From the NCBI GenBank assembly GCA_903882935.1, contig CAIRZB010000070.1, positions 1 to 64,000 on the forward strand: a stretch of 64,000 bases of DNA, in the 5' to 3' direction. Shown here in pieces: positions 34,092-43,158 of the stretch. This DNA comes from an uncultured Parafilimonas sp. Its GTDB lineage: Bacteria; Bacteroidota; Bacteroidia; Chitinophagales; Chitinophagaceae. Made by a program: the position numbers and the translations under genes. The notes beneath the pieces were generated by a model. That model was not told the origin of the DNA, did no database searches, and saw only the letters and a program-made list of their open reading frames with translations. Position 1 is the first letter of the stretch; each line of letters begins with the position of its first letter.

Positions 34092-36431
34092 CTATGCCTT
34101 CTTCTTTGCACCTTTCTTTTTAGGTGGGTTGGCTTTTAACTCTTCCATTATCTGTTTCACTTCGTCAATGGTTAAATCGGCGGCCTTATCCTGTTGCTCT
34201 TTGGTTAGCTTAAAATTACGCAAGCCTTGCTTTATATATGGGCCATAAGGGCCTTTTAACACCTGTATTTTTTCCTTTTCAAAAACTTTTATGGTACGCT
34301 CATCCTTTGCCACGCGTTTTTCCTCAATCATGGGTGCTATCTCTTCCAGCATAACGCTGTAGGGGTCCATCCCCTTGTTAAGCGAGTAGAATTTCTTGTT
34401 GTGGGATGCGTAAGGCCCAAAACGGCCAATGTTTACTGAAACATCCTCCCCCTCAAACTTACCCAAATTGCGGGGCAGCTTAAATAATTCCATCGCTTCC
34501 GCATAGCTTATTGTTTCAATGCTTTGGTTGGCCTTTAGTTTTGCAAAGCGTGGCTTTTCTTCCTCGTTGGCTTCGCCTATCTGCACCATTGGGCCAAACC
34601 GCCCCATGCGGGCTATCACGCGTTTGCCAGTTTCGGGCTCAATGCCCAACTCTCGCTCGCCCTTTATGCGTTCAGCGTTTTCAAGCGTGTTTTCAATGTC
34701 TTTTTTAAAGGGTTTGTAAAACCCGTCAACCATTTTGGTCCAAATTTTTGTACCGGCGGCAATTTCATCAAACTCATGTTCAATGCTGGCAGTAAAGCCA
34801 TAGTCCATCACATCGGCAAAATGCTGGCTTAAAAAGTCAGTTACCACCAGCCCAAGATCAGTGGGGAATAGTTTTGACTTTTCCGCCCCAGTATTCTCCT
34901 GCTCGGTGGTTTTGGTAATCTTGTCCAACTTAAGCACCAGCACCCTGTAGTCTCTTTTTACACCTTCCTTATCACGTTTTTCAACATATCCTCTTTTTAA
35001 AATAGTTGAAATGGTGGGGGCGTAGGTTGACGGCCTGCCGATGCCCAACTCCTCCAGCTTCTTCACCAACGATGCCTCCGTGTAACGCGGCGCGGGCCTG
35101 GTAAAACGCTCCACAGCTTTCATCTCTTTAAAATCCAGCACCTGGCCAACGCGTATTGGCGGCAGTGAACCTTCTTCATTACCTTCTTCTACATCTTCAT
35201 CATCCTTGTCCTCCATGTAAATCTTCAAAAAGCCGTCAAACTTCAACACCTCGCCCTGGGCAGCCAGTTCGGCTTTGTTGGTGGATATATCAATTTTTGC
35301 AGTGGTTTTTTCCAATTCAGCATCGGCCATCAAACTTGCCATAGTGCGTTTCCAAATAAGCTCGTACAGGCGGTTAGTATCTGCGTCCTTAACGGTTGCG
35401 TTTTCCATGTAGGTGGGGCGTATGGCTTCGTGCGCCTCCTGGGCCGATTCGTTTTTGTTCTTGTACTTTCTTATCTGTACATATTTATCACCAAATTGTT
35501 TGCTAATCTGTGCCCTAGTGTCGGCAATGGCAGTGTCGCTCAAATTAACGCTGTCGGTACGCATGTAGGTAATAAACCCGCTTTCGTACAGCTTTTGTGC
35601 CAACAGCATGGTTTTGCTAACGCCGTAACCAAGCTTGCGGCTGGCTTCCTGCTGCAGGGTGGAGGTGGTAAACGGTGCCGCCGGCGATTTACGCGCCGGC
35701 TTTACTTGTATGTCCCTCACCTTATAAGACGCGCCGGCGCAGCTTTGTAAAAATTTTTCGGCATCTTGGTTGGTATCTTGCCTGCTACCCTCTGCAGTAA
35801 AGGTTACATTTTTGTTATTGATGTCTTTGGCGGCAAAAAGTGCTTCAATTTTAAAGCTGCTGGTGGTGCCAAAGGCGTTTATTTCACGCTCACGCTCCGC
35901 AATAAGCCTAACAGCCACACTTTGTACACGGCCGGCACTAAGGCTGTTGCGCATGCTCATTTTACGCCACAACACAGGGCTTAGTTCAAAACCCACAATC
36001 CTGTCCAGTATGCGGCGCGCCTGCTGTGCGTTTACCAAGTTAAGGTCAACAAAACGGGGGTGGTCAACGGCGGCGCGTATGGCTGGCTTAGTAATTTCGT
36101 GAAAAACTATGCGTTTGGTTGTTTTGGGGTCCAGGTTAAGCACCTCGCATAAATGCCAGCTAATGGCTTCCCCTTCTCGGTCCTCATCCGTTGCCAGCCA
36201 AACCTGTTCGGCTTTTTTGGCAAGTTTTTTCAACTCGGCAACCACTTTCTGTTTGTCTTCCGGCACAATATAACGGGGGGCATAATTCTTATTAACGTCA
36301 ATGCCCATGTCGTCCTTCTCCAGGTCGCGTATATGCCCGTAACAGCTTTTAACCTCAAAATCGCTGCCAAGTATATTTTCGATAGTCTTTGCTTTGGCAG
36401 GAGACTCAACTATTAATAAATTTTTAGCCAT
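34092..36431 (-). CDS. topA: DNA topoisomerase I
   Basis: A 779-residue type IA topoisomerase that relaxes negative supercoils. The Toprim domain starts at the N-terminus (VESPAKAKTIENILG, with acidic DEDREGEAISWH). The active Tyr lies in GFITYMRTDSVNL. The C-terminal repeats (GRFGPMVQIGEA, IGRFGPYASHNKK, GPYGPYIKQGLRN) are the zinc-free TopoI C-terminal repeats usual in Bacteroidota. The tail is Lys-rich, consistent with DNA contact. Essential housekeeping gene, transcribed alone. Confidence 0.96.
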   Translation of the reverse strand: MAKNLLIVESPAKAKTIENILGSDFEVKSCYGHIRDLEKDDMGIDVNKNYAPRYIVPEDKQKVVAELKKLAKKAEQVWLATDEDREGEAISWHLCEVLNLDPKTTKRIVFHEITKPAIRAAVDHPRFVDLNLVNAQQARRILDRIVGFELSPVLWRKMSMRNSLSAGRVQSVAVRLIAEREREINAFGTTSSFKIEALFAAKDINNKNVTFTAEGSRQDTNQDAEKFLQSCAGASYKVRDIQVKPARKSPAAPFTTSTLQQEASRKLGYGVSKTMLLAQKLYESGFITYMRTDSVNLSDTAIADTRAQISKQFGDKYVQIRKYKNKNESAQEAHEAIRPTYMENATVKDADTNRLYELIWKRTMASLMADAELEKTTAKIDISTNKAELAAQGEVLKFDGFLKIYMEDKDDEDVEEGNEEGSLPPIRVGQVLDFKEMKAVERFTRPAPRYTEASLVKKLEELGIGRPSTYAPTISTILKRGYVEKRDKEGVKRDYRVLVLKLDKITKTTEQENTGAEKSKLFPTDLGLVVTDFLSQHFADVMDYGFTASIEHEFDEIAAGTKIWTKMVDGFYKPFKKDIENTLENAERIKGERELGIEPETGKRVIARMGRFGPMVQIGEANEEEKPRFAKLKANQSIETISYAEAMELFKLPRNLGKFEGEDVSVNIGRFGPYASHNKKFYSLNKGMDPYSVMLEEIAPMIEEKRVAKDERTIKVFEKEKIQVLKGPYGPYIKQGLRNFKLTKEQQDKAADLTIDEVKQIMEELKANPPKKKGAKKKA

Positions 36432-36953
36432 GCTTTTAATATAGTGTGTTTAACCGGTTTTTCAACTTGATGTAGGCCCATGCCCTTAAAAATAAAGGGG
36501 CAGCAGCTGAAAATATTACTGCCGGAAAAGCTTTTTCTTGTTGAAAAGCACCTAAAAAACAACGGTTGAACAGATGCAATATTAACGCAATCAATCAATA
36601 ATCAAAAAATATCGGTGAATTCTTATTTGGGTGGGGGCAGAAGGTGGCGTTTACGCAATTGAAAAATCGCTGAACATTACAATAGCATCTTCTTACGTCG
36701 GTGCTATCAACCGGCGTTTGTTAAAATGCTTGGAGCCGTTGATGGGTAGTGACAACAAGAACGGTTGAACTACATTAAATGTCCATTGATCTGTTTTTTG
36801 CGATAGATTAATGGACTCTTATATCCCAGACAGGCAATCCGTTGGTAATTATTGCCGTGTTTTACTACTTTGAGAACGCAAAAAGTAAAAATGGATGCCC
36901 ATACACATACTAAACCTGCTAGGTTTTAGACAATATTTATATGGCGGCGGGGG
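36432..36953. other. Long intergenic gap between topA and the SGNH hydrolase gene
   Basis: About 520 bases. On the plus strand an open stretch of some 45 codons without a start ends at 36768; I do not recognise it and treat it as a possible gene remnant. ACGGTTGAAC occurs at about 36560 and 36760. A small inverted repeat, AAACCT-GCT-AGGTTT at 36912-36926, lies just after the SGNH stop and may end that transcript. Nothing else was identified. Confidence 0.4.
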
Positions 36954-37628
36954 TTACTTAACCTCCTTAAGCACATTCCACATTTGCTCGGCCACAAGCT
37001 GGTTACCTTTGTCGTTCAAATGCACGCCATCGGCTGTTAAAATGCCTTTTTCTAGGTTTTTTGGGTTATTGGCAACGTTGTAGTCTAACAGAAACTTACG
37101 TAAGTCAACAAGGGGTACGTTTTCATCAGCGGCAATTTTGCGGATGATGTTACAATATTTGTTCAAATCTCCGTCTTGCTCATTGCTGAAATCGGTTTTT
37201 TCGCCGATGGATGCCGGGGTACATATTACCACTTTGGCATTGTTCAGTTGCAGTTTATGGATGAGCGCGTGGTAAAATTTCTCAAATTTCTCGGCATCCG
37301 TGCCTGTGACATAGGTTCTTTTATGCCAAACATCGTTCACGCCCACAAACACCACCACAATATCTGGCTGCTTGGCAATAACATCGCTGTCCATACGCAG
37401 GTAAAGGTCGTATATTTTGTTGCCGCCAATGCCCGCACCCTGTAGCTCGTAGCCGTTAATGTTCTGCTGGGCCAGCATATTTTGCAGTACGGTGATGTAC
37501 CCTTTGGGTTGCACGCCTGCCTGGGTAATGGAATCCCCAAAAAATATCACCTTTTTCTTTTTGTCGCGTACGAATGATGCCATAACAAGCATAAGTATAA
37601 ATGCGCCTAATAAAATTATTTTGTTCAT
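36954..37628 (-). CDS. Exported SGNH/GDSL esterase
   Basis: A 224-residue SGNH hydrolase with a signal or anchor helix (about 4-18). Block I is FFGDSITQAG (Ser), block II GAGIGGNK, block III VGVNDVWHK (Asn) and block V DGVHLND (Asp and His), so the catalytic set is complete. The frame extends upstream to 37730, but the ATG at 37628 begins the hydrophobic leader. Probable role: deacylation of carbohydrates or lipids in the envelope; substrate unknown. Confidence 0.85.
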   Translation of the reverse strand: MNKIILLGAFILMLVMASFVRDKKKKVIFFGDSITQAGVQPKGYITVLQNMLAQQNINGYELQGAGIGGNKIYDLYLRMDSDVIAKQPDIVVVFVGVNDVWHKRTYVTGTDAEKFEKFYHALIHKLQLNNAKVVICTPASIGEKTDFSNEQDGDLNKYCNIIRKIAADENVPLVDLRKFLLDYNVANNPKNLEKGILTADGVHLNDKGNQLVAEQMWNVLKEVK

Positions 37629-37781
37629 GCCGATGCCTCCAAATGGGGTTATAAAATTGCGCCCTAATCGGGTGGTTAAAAATAAGCTTATAATTGTTTC
37701 GCGGCGGGGTAGGGGGTAACTTTTTTGCAATTAGCTATCGTGTAGAGCAAACCCAGCCATCGTTAACTGGCTAACGGTGCC

Positions 37782-38648
37782 CTATAATGCGGCTTTTTGC
37801 CGGTACTCCTTCGGTGACAGCCCCGTGCTTTTTTTAAATATTTTATTGAAGTTTGACAGTGTTTTGTACCCGCAGCTAAAGGCTATTTCCGAAATGTTCA
37901 GGTTGCTTTCCAACAGGTATTTACAGGCTTTTGATATGCGTACTTCGTTTAAATATTCTATAAAATGTTTGTTGGTGCGTTGTTTAAAAAGCCTGCAAAA
38001 CGCAGGCGGCGTAAGGTTTGCCACTTTCGCAATGTGTTCCAACGAAATATCCTTGAAAAAGTTGTTGCTGATGTAGGTGTATACTTCGCTTAACCTATCG
38101 GGTTTGCTTTGTAAAATAACACCTGTGTACAGTTCGTTGGCGAGGTATTCAATGTCTTTTGAGGTGCTGAGGATGTGCAGTATTTCCATCAGGCCTATAA
38201 TGCGGTCAAAGCCCTGCATGTCAACCAGAACTTCCATTTTTTCGGCAATTTTCTGCATTGTTTTGCCGGTAACTTTAATGCCCCTGCCCGCGCGCACGAA
38301 AAAGTCGTTTATTTTCCCGCTTTCTTTTAGTTGGTAAAAACCTTTGGCAAATACATCTTTATTAAAATACACCACTATGCTTTTGGAGCGCAGGTAGGTA
38401 AAACCCTTGTAAAAAATTTCGTCGTTTAGCCAAACATGCGGCAGGTTGGCACCCAAAAAAACCATGTCGCCAGCGGTGTAATTGTCAAGCTTGTCGCCCA
38501 CAATGCGGGTTCCGTAGCCTTCTTTTATATATACCAGTTCCAGTTCGGGATGGTAATGGAAAGGCGATTTTGAGTATTCCTCATCCCTTTTTACCACGGC
38601 AATATGGGCCTGCAGTTCGTTGGTTATTTCAACATGTAACGCTTTCAT
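37782..38648 (-). CDS. AraC family transcriptional regulator
   Basis: A 288-residue regulator with an N-terminal cupin (about 5-150; FHYHPELELVYIKEGYGTRIVGD) and two C-terminal helix-turn-helix motifs (about 185-285; ISLEHIAKVANLTPPAFCRLFKQRTN and ISEIAFSCGYKTLSNFNKIFKKSTGLSPKEYR). The ATG at 38648 gives the usual N-terminus; the frame is open to 38816. Cupin-AraC regulators generally sense sugars. The target genes are not evident. Confidence 0.88.
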   Translation of the reverse strand: MKALHVEITNELQAHIAVVKRDEEYSKSPFHYHPELELVYIKEGYGTRIVGDKLDNYTAGDMVFLGANLPHVWLNDEIFYKGFTYLRSKSIVVYFNKDVFAKGFYQLKESGKINDFFVRAGRGIKVTGKTMQKIAEKMEVLVDMQGFDRIIGLMEILHILSTSKDIEYLANELYTGVILQSKPDRLSEVYTYISNNFFKDISLEHIAKVANLTPPAFCRLFKQRTNKHFIEYLNEVRISKACKYLLESNLNISEIAFSCGYKTLSNFNKIFKKSTGLSPKEYRQKAAL

Positions 38649-38948
38649 GGCTGTTTGTAAGGTTAATAAAGTATAAGTTCCTTTGGCAATTTGAGGGTAA
38701 ATATAGCGCAAGTGGATGCCTGCAACAAGCCGAAAGATGTTTTTTAAATGGTAAAATTTAGTTAATGCTATTGGTGGCAGGGTGGCATTTATCAAAATAA
38801 TTATGTTCCCATCCATTATTAACCGTAATGGGTAAAAAATTACCGGTGTATTGGTAAAAAACAGTTGTATGCCTTACATTCGTACCATCGGCATGTGCAA
38901 TAAATTTGACACGATGCTTGCTTAAACTGATAAACTTGCCTTTGTACG
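38649..38948. other. Divergent promoter region of the AraC and desaturase-like genes
   Basis: 300 bases with no gene seen. The only matched element is TAAATTTG at 38901-38908, a TAnnTTTG box 41 bases before the desaturase-like ATG. No TTTG box was found at proper spacing. Confidence 0.4.
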
Positions 38949-39950
38949 ATGAATAGCTTACTCGAAAACCTAAAACAAGAACTGGTAGATTTTTTTGGCA
39001 TCGGTGCCTGGCTGGATATGTTCAGCAAGGGCGATTATACCCGCCTGCACACGGTGGATGGCATTTTAGGTGCTATTGGCCCACTTATACCCCTGCTGAT
39101 GGTGATTGAGTTTGCCAATGCCCTTATAAGCCGCCGCTTTGCCAATAAGCATTACAAAAACAATATGCTTATTTATATTTTTAACCGTTTGGTGGGCAGG
39201 TTTATTTCAATTGGGTTGGTGGCGTTTTGCATAGGTTATTTTAGCCCATATGCCATATTAAAAACAGGCAATGCGTGGTATTGGTTTATCTACTCTTATG
39301 TAGTTTGGGAACTTTCGCATTTTGTGTACCATTACTATGGCCATAAGGTGCGTTTGTTTTGGTGCCTGCATTCAACCCACCATGCCCCTGAACACATGAA
39401 CCTAACGGTGGGCTTCGCGCATTTTTTTCTGGAGGCACCCTATGCCGATTTTATTCGTACCACCATTTGCATGTTGCTGGGCGTAAAGCCCCCGGTGTTG
39501 TTTTTGGTGATGTTTATAGACGGTACCTGGGGCACCTTTATACATGCCGGCGAAAACCTGTTGAAGGATGGCCGGCTGGGCCCACTGCGCCATATAATAC
39601 TTACACCAAGCCACCACAGGGTGCACCATGCCCGCAACCCCACTTACATGGATACTAATTTTTGCAACCTGTTAAATATTTGGGACCGAATTTTTAAAAC
39701 CCACCAATACGAGGAATTAGCACTGCCGCCTGAATACGGCATTACCCGACCCATAAAAAACGGCAACTTTTGGGATGTGTACTTTGGTGAGTTTGTTTGC
39801 CTGTTCCGCGATGTTAGCCAAGCACCGGGCATAAAAAATAAACTGCTCTATATTATTATGCCGCCCGGCTGGAGCCACGACGGCAACCACAAGACCGCCC
39901 GCGTTGTAAAGCGCGAGTATTTGGCAGGGCAAAAGAAAGCCGTAAAGTAG
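38949..39950 (+). CDS. Sterol desaturase/fatty acid hydroxylase superfamily protein
   Basis: A 333-residue membrane di-iron oxygenase. Histidine boxes are visible: HFVYHYYGH, HSTHHAPEH and SHHRVHHARN. About four hydrophobic segments place the active site on the cytoplasmic side. Family members hydroxylate or desaturate lipids, including fatty acids, sterols and carotenoids. The lipid substrate here is unknown. Single gene converging on the DUF1338 gene; a weak hairpin at 39983-40007 may serve both ends. Confidence 0.87.
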   Translation: MNSLLENLKQELVDFFGIGAWLDMFSKGDYTRLHTVDGILGAIGPLIPLLMVIEFANALISRRFANKHYKNNMLIYIFNRLVGRFISIGLVAFCIGYFSPYAILKTGNAWYWFIYSYVVWELSHFVYHYYGHKVRLFWCLHSTHHAPEHMNLTVGFAHFFLEAPYADFIRTTICMLLGVKPPVLFLVMFIDGTWGTFIHAGENLLKDGRLGPLRHIILTPSHHRVHHARNPTYMDTNFCNLLNIWDRIFKTHQYEELALPPEYGITRPIKNGNFWDVYFGEFVCLFRDVSQAPGIKNKLLYIIMPPGWSHDGNHKTARVVKREYLAGQKKAVK

Positions 39951-40017
39951 TAGCCCGCAATGATAGGGCCTTAACCCTTTTGCCTATGGCTAGCTTACGG
40001 CTATAGGTTGCATAGAA

Positions 40018-40917
40018 TCAGCGTTTTACGGTTTGCGAGGCGTATGTGCTTTCGAATATCTTGTCGGCATTTGCGGCTTCAAAGCCCTCGCGCCGGTGTT
40101 GGCGTTTAATTTCTCCGGCACCCAGGCTTGCATAGGCTGGCAATACCTTTCTTTCGGCAAATTCCACGTACGATCCTGGTATCTTATAGTTTATGCCAGC
40201 TGCAAATACTGCGCTTATCATTTCTGCCACGGTGGAACTTTGCAGCAAATACCCATCGCCACTGGTTTTAATTTTTCCGCCTGCATCGTTTAGCGTAAAC
40301 CCACGTTGCTCCAAAAATTGGTTAAATTCGGCAATGGTATTATAACCGGTGGGTAGGTTATGCACGCTTACCGTAAAATGGTTAAGATAATACCGGTTAT
40401 AAATTACCCAAGCAGCGTATTCGCTTTCCGCATTTAAGGCCAAGTAATCCTCTAAAGTGGGTAGGCGCCAAAGGCCGCTGTGCAAAAATTGGTCAATAGC
40501 AGTCGGGTCATTAAGGTCAATGCTGTCAACCGGGTCGGCGGTAACCTCATTGGTATATCTGTGTATGATGGCTTGCGTGGCGGGGGATAGGTCTTTTACA
40601 CGTAGCTCGCTCACAAATATCCTCGGGTGCTTTTCAGTGGGTGGGGCGTACCAGTAAGCATCCAACTTTTTGGCGGGGAAAAAATAGGGTTCCATTTTCC
40701 GGTACCCCAAATGCAAAAATATTTTCTCAAATGACTGTATGCCCAAGTGCGGTACCCCCAAGGTGCGGAAAGCAATATGGTCGTTCTCTATCTCTGCCGC
40801 GGAATGGATCAGGCCTGCGACAACCATTTCGTCAATTACCTTTTGCACATCGGGCACGCGTTGGGTGTAGCGGCGCATAAGCCCACCAAGCACATTATCT
40901 AAGTTGGTATTAGTCAT
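40018..40917 (-). CDS. DUF1338 enzyme, probable 2-oxoadipate dioxygenase/decarboxylase
   Basis: A 299-residue member of the DUF1338 family, whose Pseudomonas member HglS converts 2-oxoadipate to D-2-hydroxyglutarate with iron and oxygen. The iron ligands and the substrate Arg appear conserved: His47 and Arg51 in DHIAFRT, His180 in LNHFTVSVH and Glu252 in SYVEFAER. It is shorter than HglS, as are many Bacteroidota members. Neighbouring saccharopine dehydrogenase and a D-2-hydroxyacid dehydrogenase support a role in lysine breakdown. Confidence 0.82.
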   Translation of the reverse strand: MTNTNLDNVLGGLMRRYTQRVPDVQKVIDEMVVAGLIHSAAEIENDHIAFRTLGVPHLGIQSFEKIFLHLGYRKMEPYFFPAKKLDAYWYAPPTEKHPRIFVSELRVKDLSPATQAIIHRYTNEVTADPVDSIDLNDPTAIDQFLHSGLWRLPTLEDYLALNAESEYAAWVIYNRYYLNHFTVSVHNLPTGYNTIAEFNQFLEQRGFTLNDAGGKIKTSGDGYLLQSSTVAEMISAVFAAGINYKIPGSYVEFAERKVLPAYASLGAGEIKRQHRREGFEAANADKIFESTYASQTVKR

Positions 40918-40934
40918 TATAGTACTTTTATAAG

Positions 40935-40958
40935 CCGGTAAAATAATCGTTTTACCGG
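40935..40958. other. Hairpin upstream of the DUF1338 gene
   Basis: CCGGTAAAA and TTTTACCGG form a perfect 9-bp stem around TAATCG, 18 bases before the ATG. It could end the upstream minus-strand transcript or affect translation of the DUF1338 gene. Confidence 0.35.
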
Positions 40959-41063
40959 TTGTAATGTAATTGGTTTGTCTTTAAATATCCTTTTAAGTAT
41001 CGGCTACACGTGCTTGGCCAGCCAATTAAGGCTAATCGCGTGTAGATAGGGTGTAGTATTTGT

Positions 41064-42308
41064 TTAGGCAACTTTATACATGCGGGTGGCCGAGTTTATA
41101 TAATCAAGTGGGTCAAACGCTTTGTCAAATATTTCCTTTAGCCCAAGCAGCTTGTTTTGCAGGTCTGTCATTTTCGCACCAATTTCGGGGTCTGCTTTGT
41201 ATTTGTTAAACAGGCTGCTGTATTTAAAAATATTTTCGTTAATGCGGAAAGTAATTTGCCCGAAACGCATTTTAAGCGACTGCACCTGGTTCATTTGGTT
41301 GTACACGGCCTCTTTCCAGTCCTTTGGTGCAATTGCTTTTTGTGCCTCTACATAATCGCTTGCTTTTTGCCTTATGGTGGTTAAATACTGGTATCTTTTT
41401 TCAGCGTCACTTTCCTTTGAGAAATTTTCGTCATACACCGCAGGGTCAATTTTTAGCATTGCCAAATTAATATTTAGGTTACGTAGGTAAAGGCTTTGCA
41501 GGTTCATCAGTTCATCGGTAATAAGTTCCCATTCGTGTTCAACCGCGCCCTTGTCATAACCATACTGGCTCACTTTCATGGTAAGGGCAATCATTTTTTC
41601 GCTTTGCTCCCGCAGTGCCTTTTCTTTTTTGCTCAACGAGTTTAAGTAGGTTGACATGCCCGCAAACAGCACAGATGATATGGGGCCCACCACAGGTAAA
41701 AAACTAGTGGTGTTACCTGAGAACAACAGCAGGTTATTGCTGATGGTAATCATCGATTCGTTTGATTTGTTGTCTTTTACATACTGGCTAAATTTTTCAA
41801 ACCAATCCTTGTAGCCGGGGTAGTTCAGCGGGTTGCCTGCCTCGTTTAAGGTACTAAAGAACTCCCTGGATGCATTGAAAAGCAGCAGTGGCTTTATCTC
41901 CCTGTCCATAGAGATTAGGTTTACTACGGCACTTTGGTAGTTGGCTTTGTAAATATCCAGTTCGTTTTGTTCTACGGCTTTTTCCCGGGCCTCAAGCACC
42001 TGTACGCGCTCCAGCAGTTTTTCCGCTTTTTCTTTAACGCTGGTGGTGGTTTTTAAAGCACTGTCCAAGTCATCTACCCTATTGTTTATACGGTGTATGG
42101 TTGAGTCGAACGTGGTGTTTTTTTTGTCTAGGCCAGCCTGGATATCGTCCAAAAGCTTTTCCCTTAGTTTTTTCTCAGACGAAAGAGAGTCTGCCGTTTG
42201 GCCTGGGGCGGAGGCTTTTTTTACCGCCGCGGATGAGTCTTCAGATTGGGCTGTTGCTACAATTGACGATAATAACCAAGCTGCAATGCACAATATTTTC
42301 TTTGTCAT
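41064..42308 (-). CDS. Exported coiled-coil protein, unknown function
   Basis: A 414-residue protein with a signal peptide (about 1-20, ending VATAQ) and long helical regions predicted to form coiled coils (about 45-120 and 225-400). A short hydrophobic stretch near 205-225 (FLPVVGPISSVLFAG) could insert in a membrane. The second half resembles helical bundles of contractile or pore-type proteins, but I do not recognise a family. It lies between the DUF1338 and saccharopine dehydrogenase genes, all leftward; no link to lysine metabolism is visible. Confidence 0.7.
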   Translation of the reverse strand: MTKKILCIAAWLLSSIVATAQSEDSSAAVKKASAPGQTADSLSSEKKLREKLLDDIQAGLDKKNTTFDSTIHRINNRVDDLDSALKTTTSVKEKAEKLLERVQVLEAREKAVEQNELDIYKANYQSAVVNLISMDREIKPLLLFNASREFFSTLNEAGNPLNYPGYKDWFEKFSQYVKDNKSNESMITISNNLLLFSGNTTSFLPVVGPISSVLFAGMSTYLNSLSKKEKALREQSEKMIALTMKVSQYGYDKGAVEHEWELITDELMNLQSLYLRNLNINLAMLKIDPAVYDENFSKESDAEKRYQYLTTIRQKASDYVEAQKAIAPKDWKEAVYNQMNQVQSLKMRFGQITFRINENIFKYSSLFNKYKADPEIGAKMTDLQNKLLGLKEIFDKAFDPLDYINSATRMYKVA

Positions 42309-42490
42309 GGCTGTTTTTTACCCTTTTTCTGGGGCATAAATATAAAATACTTACGGCTTTGTAAAAACAGTTTTGTTTGGTCCCGCATTGTTTTTTTAAA
42401 AAAATAACAATTATACCAATAGGGAATAACCGTGGTAATGAGGCCTTTTGGGCAAAAAAAACGCCTATTTCTATGCCAGTAAAGGCATGC

Positions 42491-42922
42491 CTAATAGGCT
42501 AGTTCCGCGGCTTGGGAAACGCGCTTTTTTTCAAAATATATTATGCCAGCGGGTTGGTCGGTTGCCAGCCTAATTTGGTTGCAAACAATTGTAAAACGGC
42601 TCTCAATTTCGGCCCAATCGCTAGTTGATGAAGCGCAAAGCAGCCTTAGCGCGCCCAAAGCAGCAAATTCGGTAGTTTGGCAATTTACAAAAGACATATA
42701 GCCAGTTAACTCCCTAAGCCTCAAATTAATAATGCATGCATAGTGATAAACGCTGGTTACCACCAGTGCACGCGTATTGCCAATATCGCCGGGGCCATAT
42801 ATTTTTTTGTTGAAATTTTTTTGAATACAAAGTACATTTCTTTGTATCGATGCTAAATCCCGGGTGCTGGCTCCGGCCATGCCAGGCAAGGTAATATCAG
42901 CCGTTAATGTTAAACGTTGCAT
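42491..42922 (-). CDS. Hypothetical helical protein
   Basis: 143 residues, mostly helical, with a Ser/Thr-Gly-rich start and several Cys residues in the second half. No signal peptide, membrane segment or known motif. The ATG and codon use are plausible and no competing gene is seen on the other strand. Unrecognised. Confidence 0.5.
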   Translation of the reverse strand: MQRLTLTADITLPGMAGASTRDLASIQRNVLCIQKNFNKKIYGPGDIGNTRALVVTSVYHYACIINLRLRELTGYMSFVNCQTTEFAALGALRLLCASSTSDWAEIESRFTIVCNQIRLATDQPAGIIYFEKKRVSQAAELAY

Positions 42923-43158
42923 AGTGGGGTACAGATTGGTATAAAGATAGCAACAAAAACTTTAGGTGGCCCTTTGTAGGGGAACGGAATATTAAAAAAA
43001 TAGTAAATTTATTAGCTGGGAAAATATTATAGCCTTGGCTTTAGGTATATGGCGGATGCGCAATAACTTGGCCGAGGGTTTAAAAAGCTGCCATGAAAAA
43101 TGGCATTTACACCCCATTTAGCGTTTACAGGTTTTTTATAGGCAAATTAACATTGAGC

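Noticed and set aside
36600-36768. Plus-strand open stretch downstream of topA
   Set aside because: About 45 codons without a start or known motif; too weak to call.
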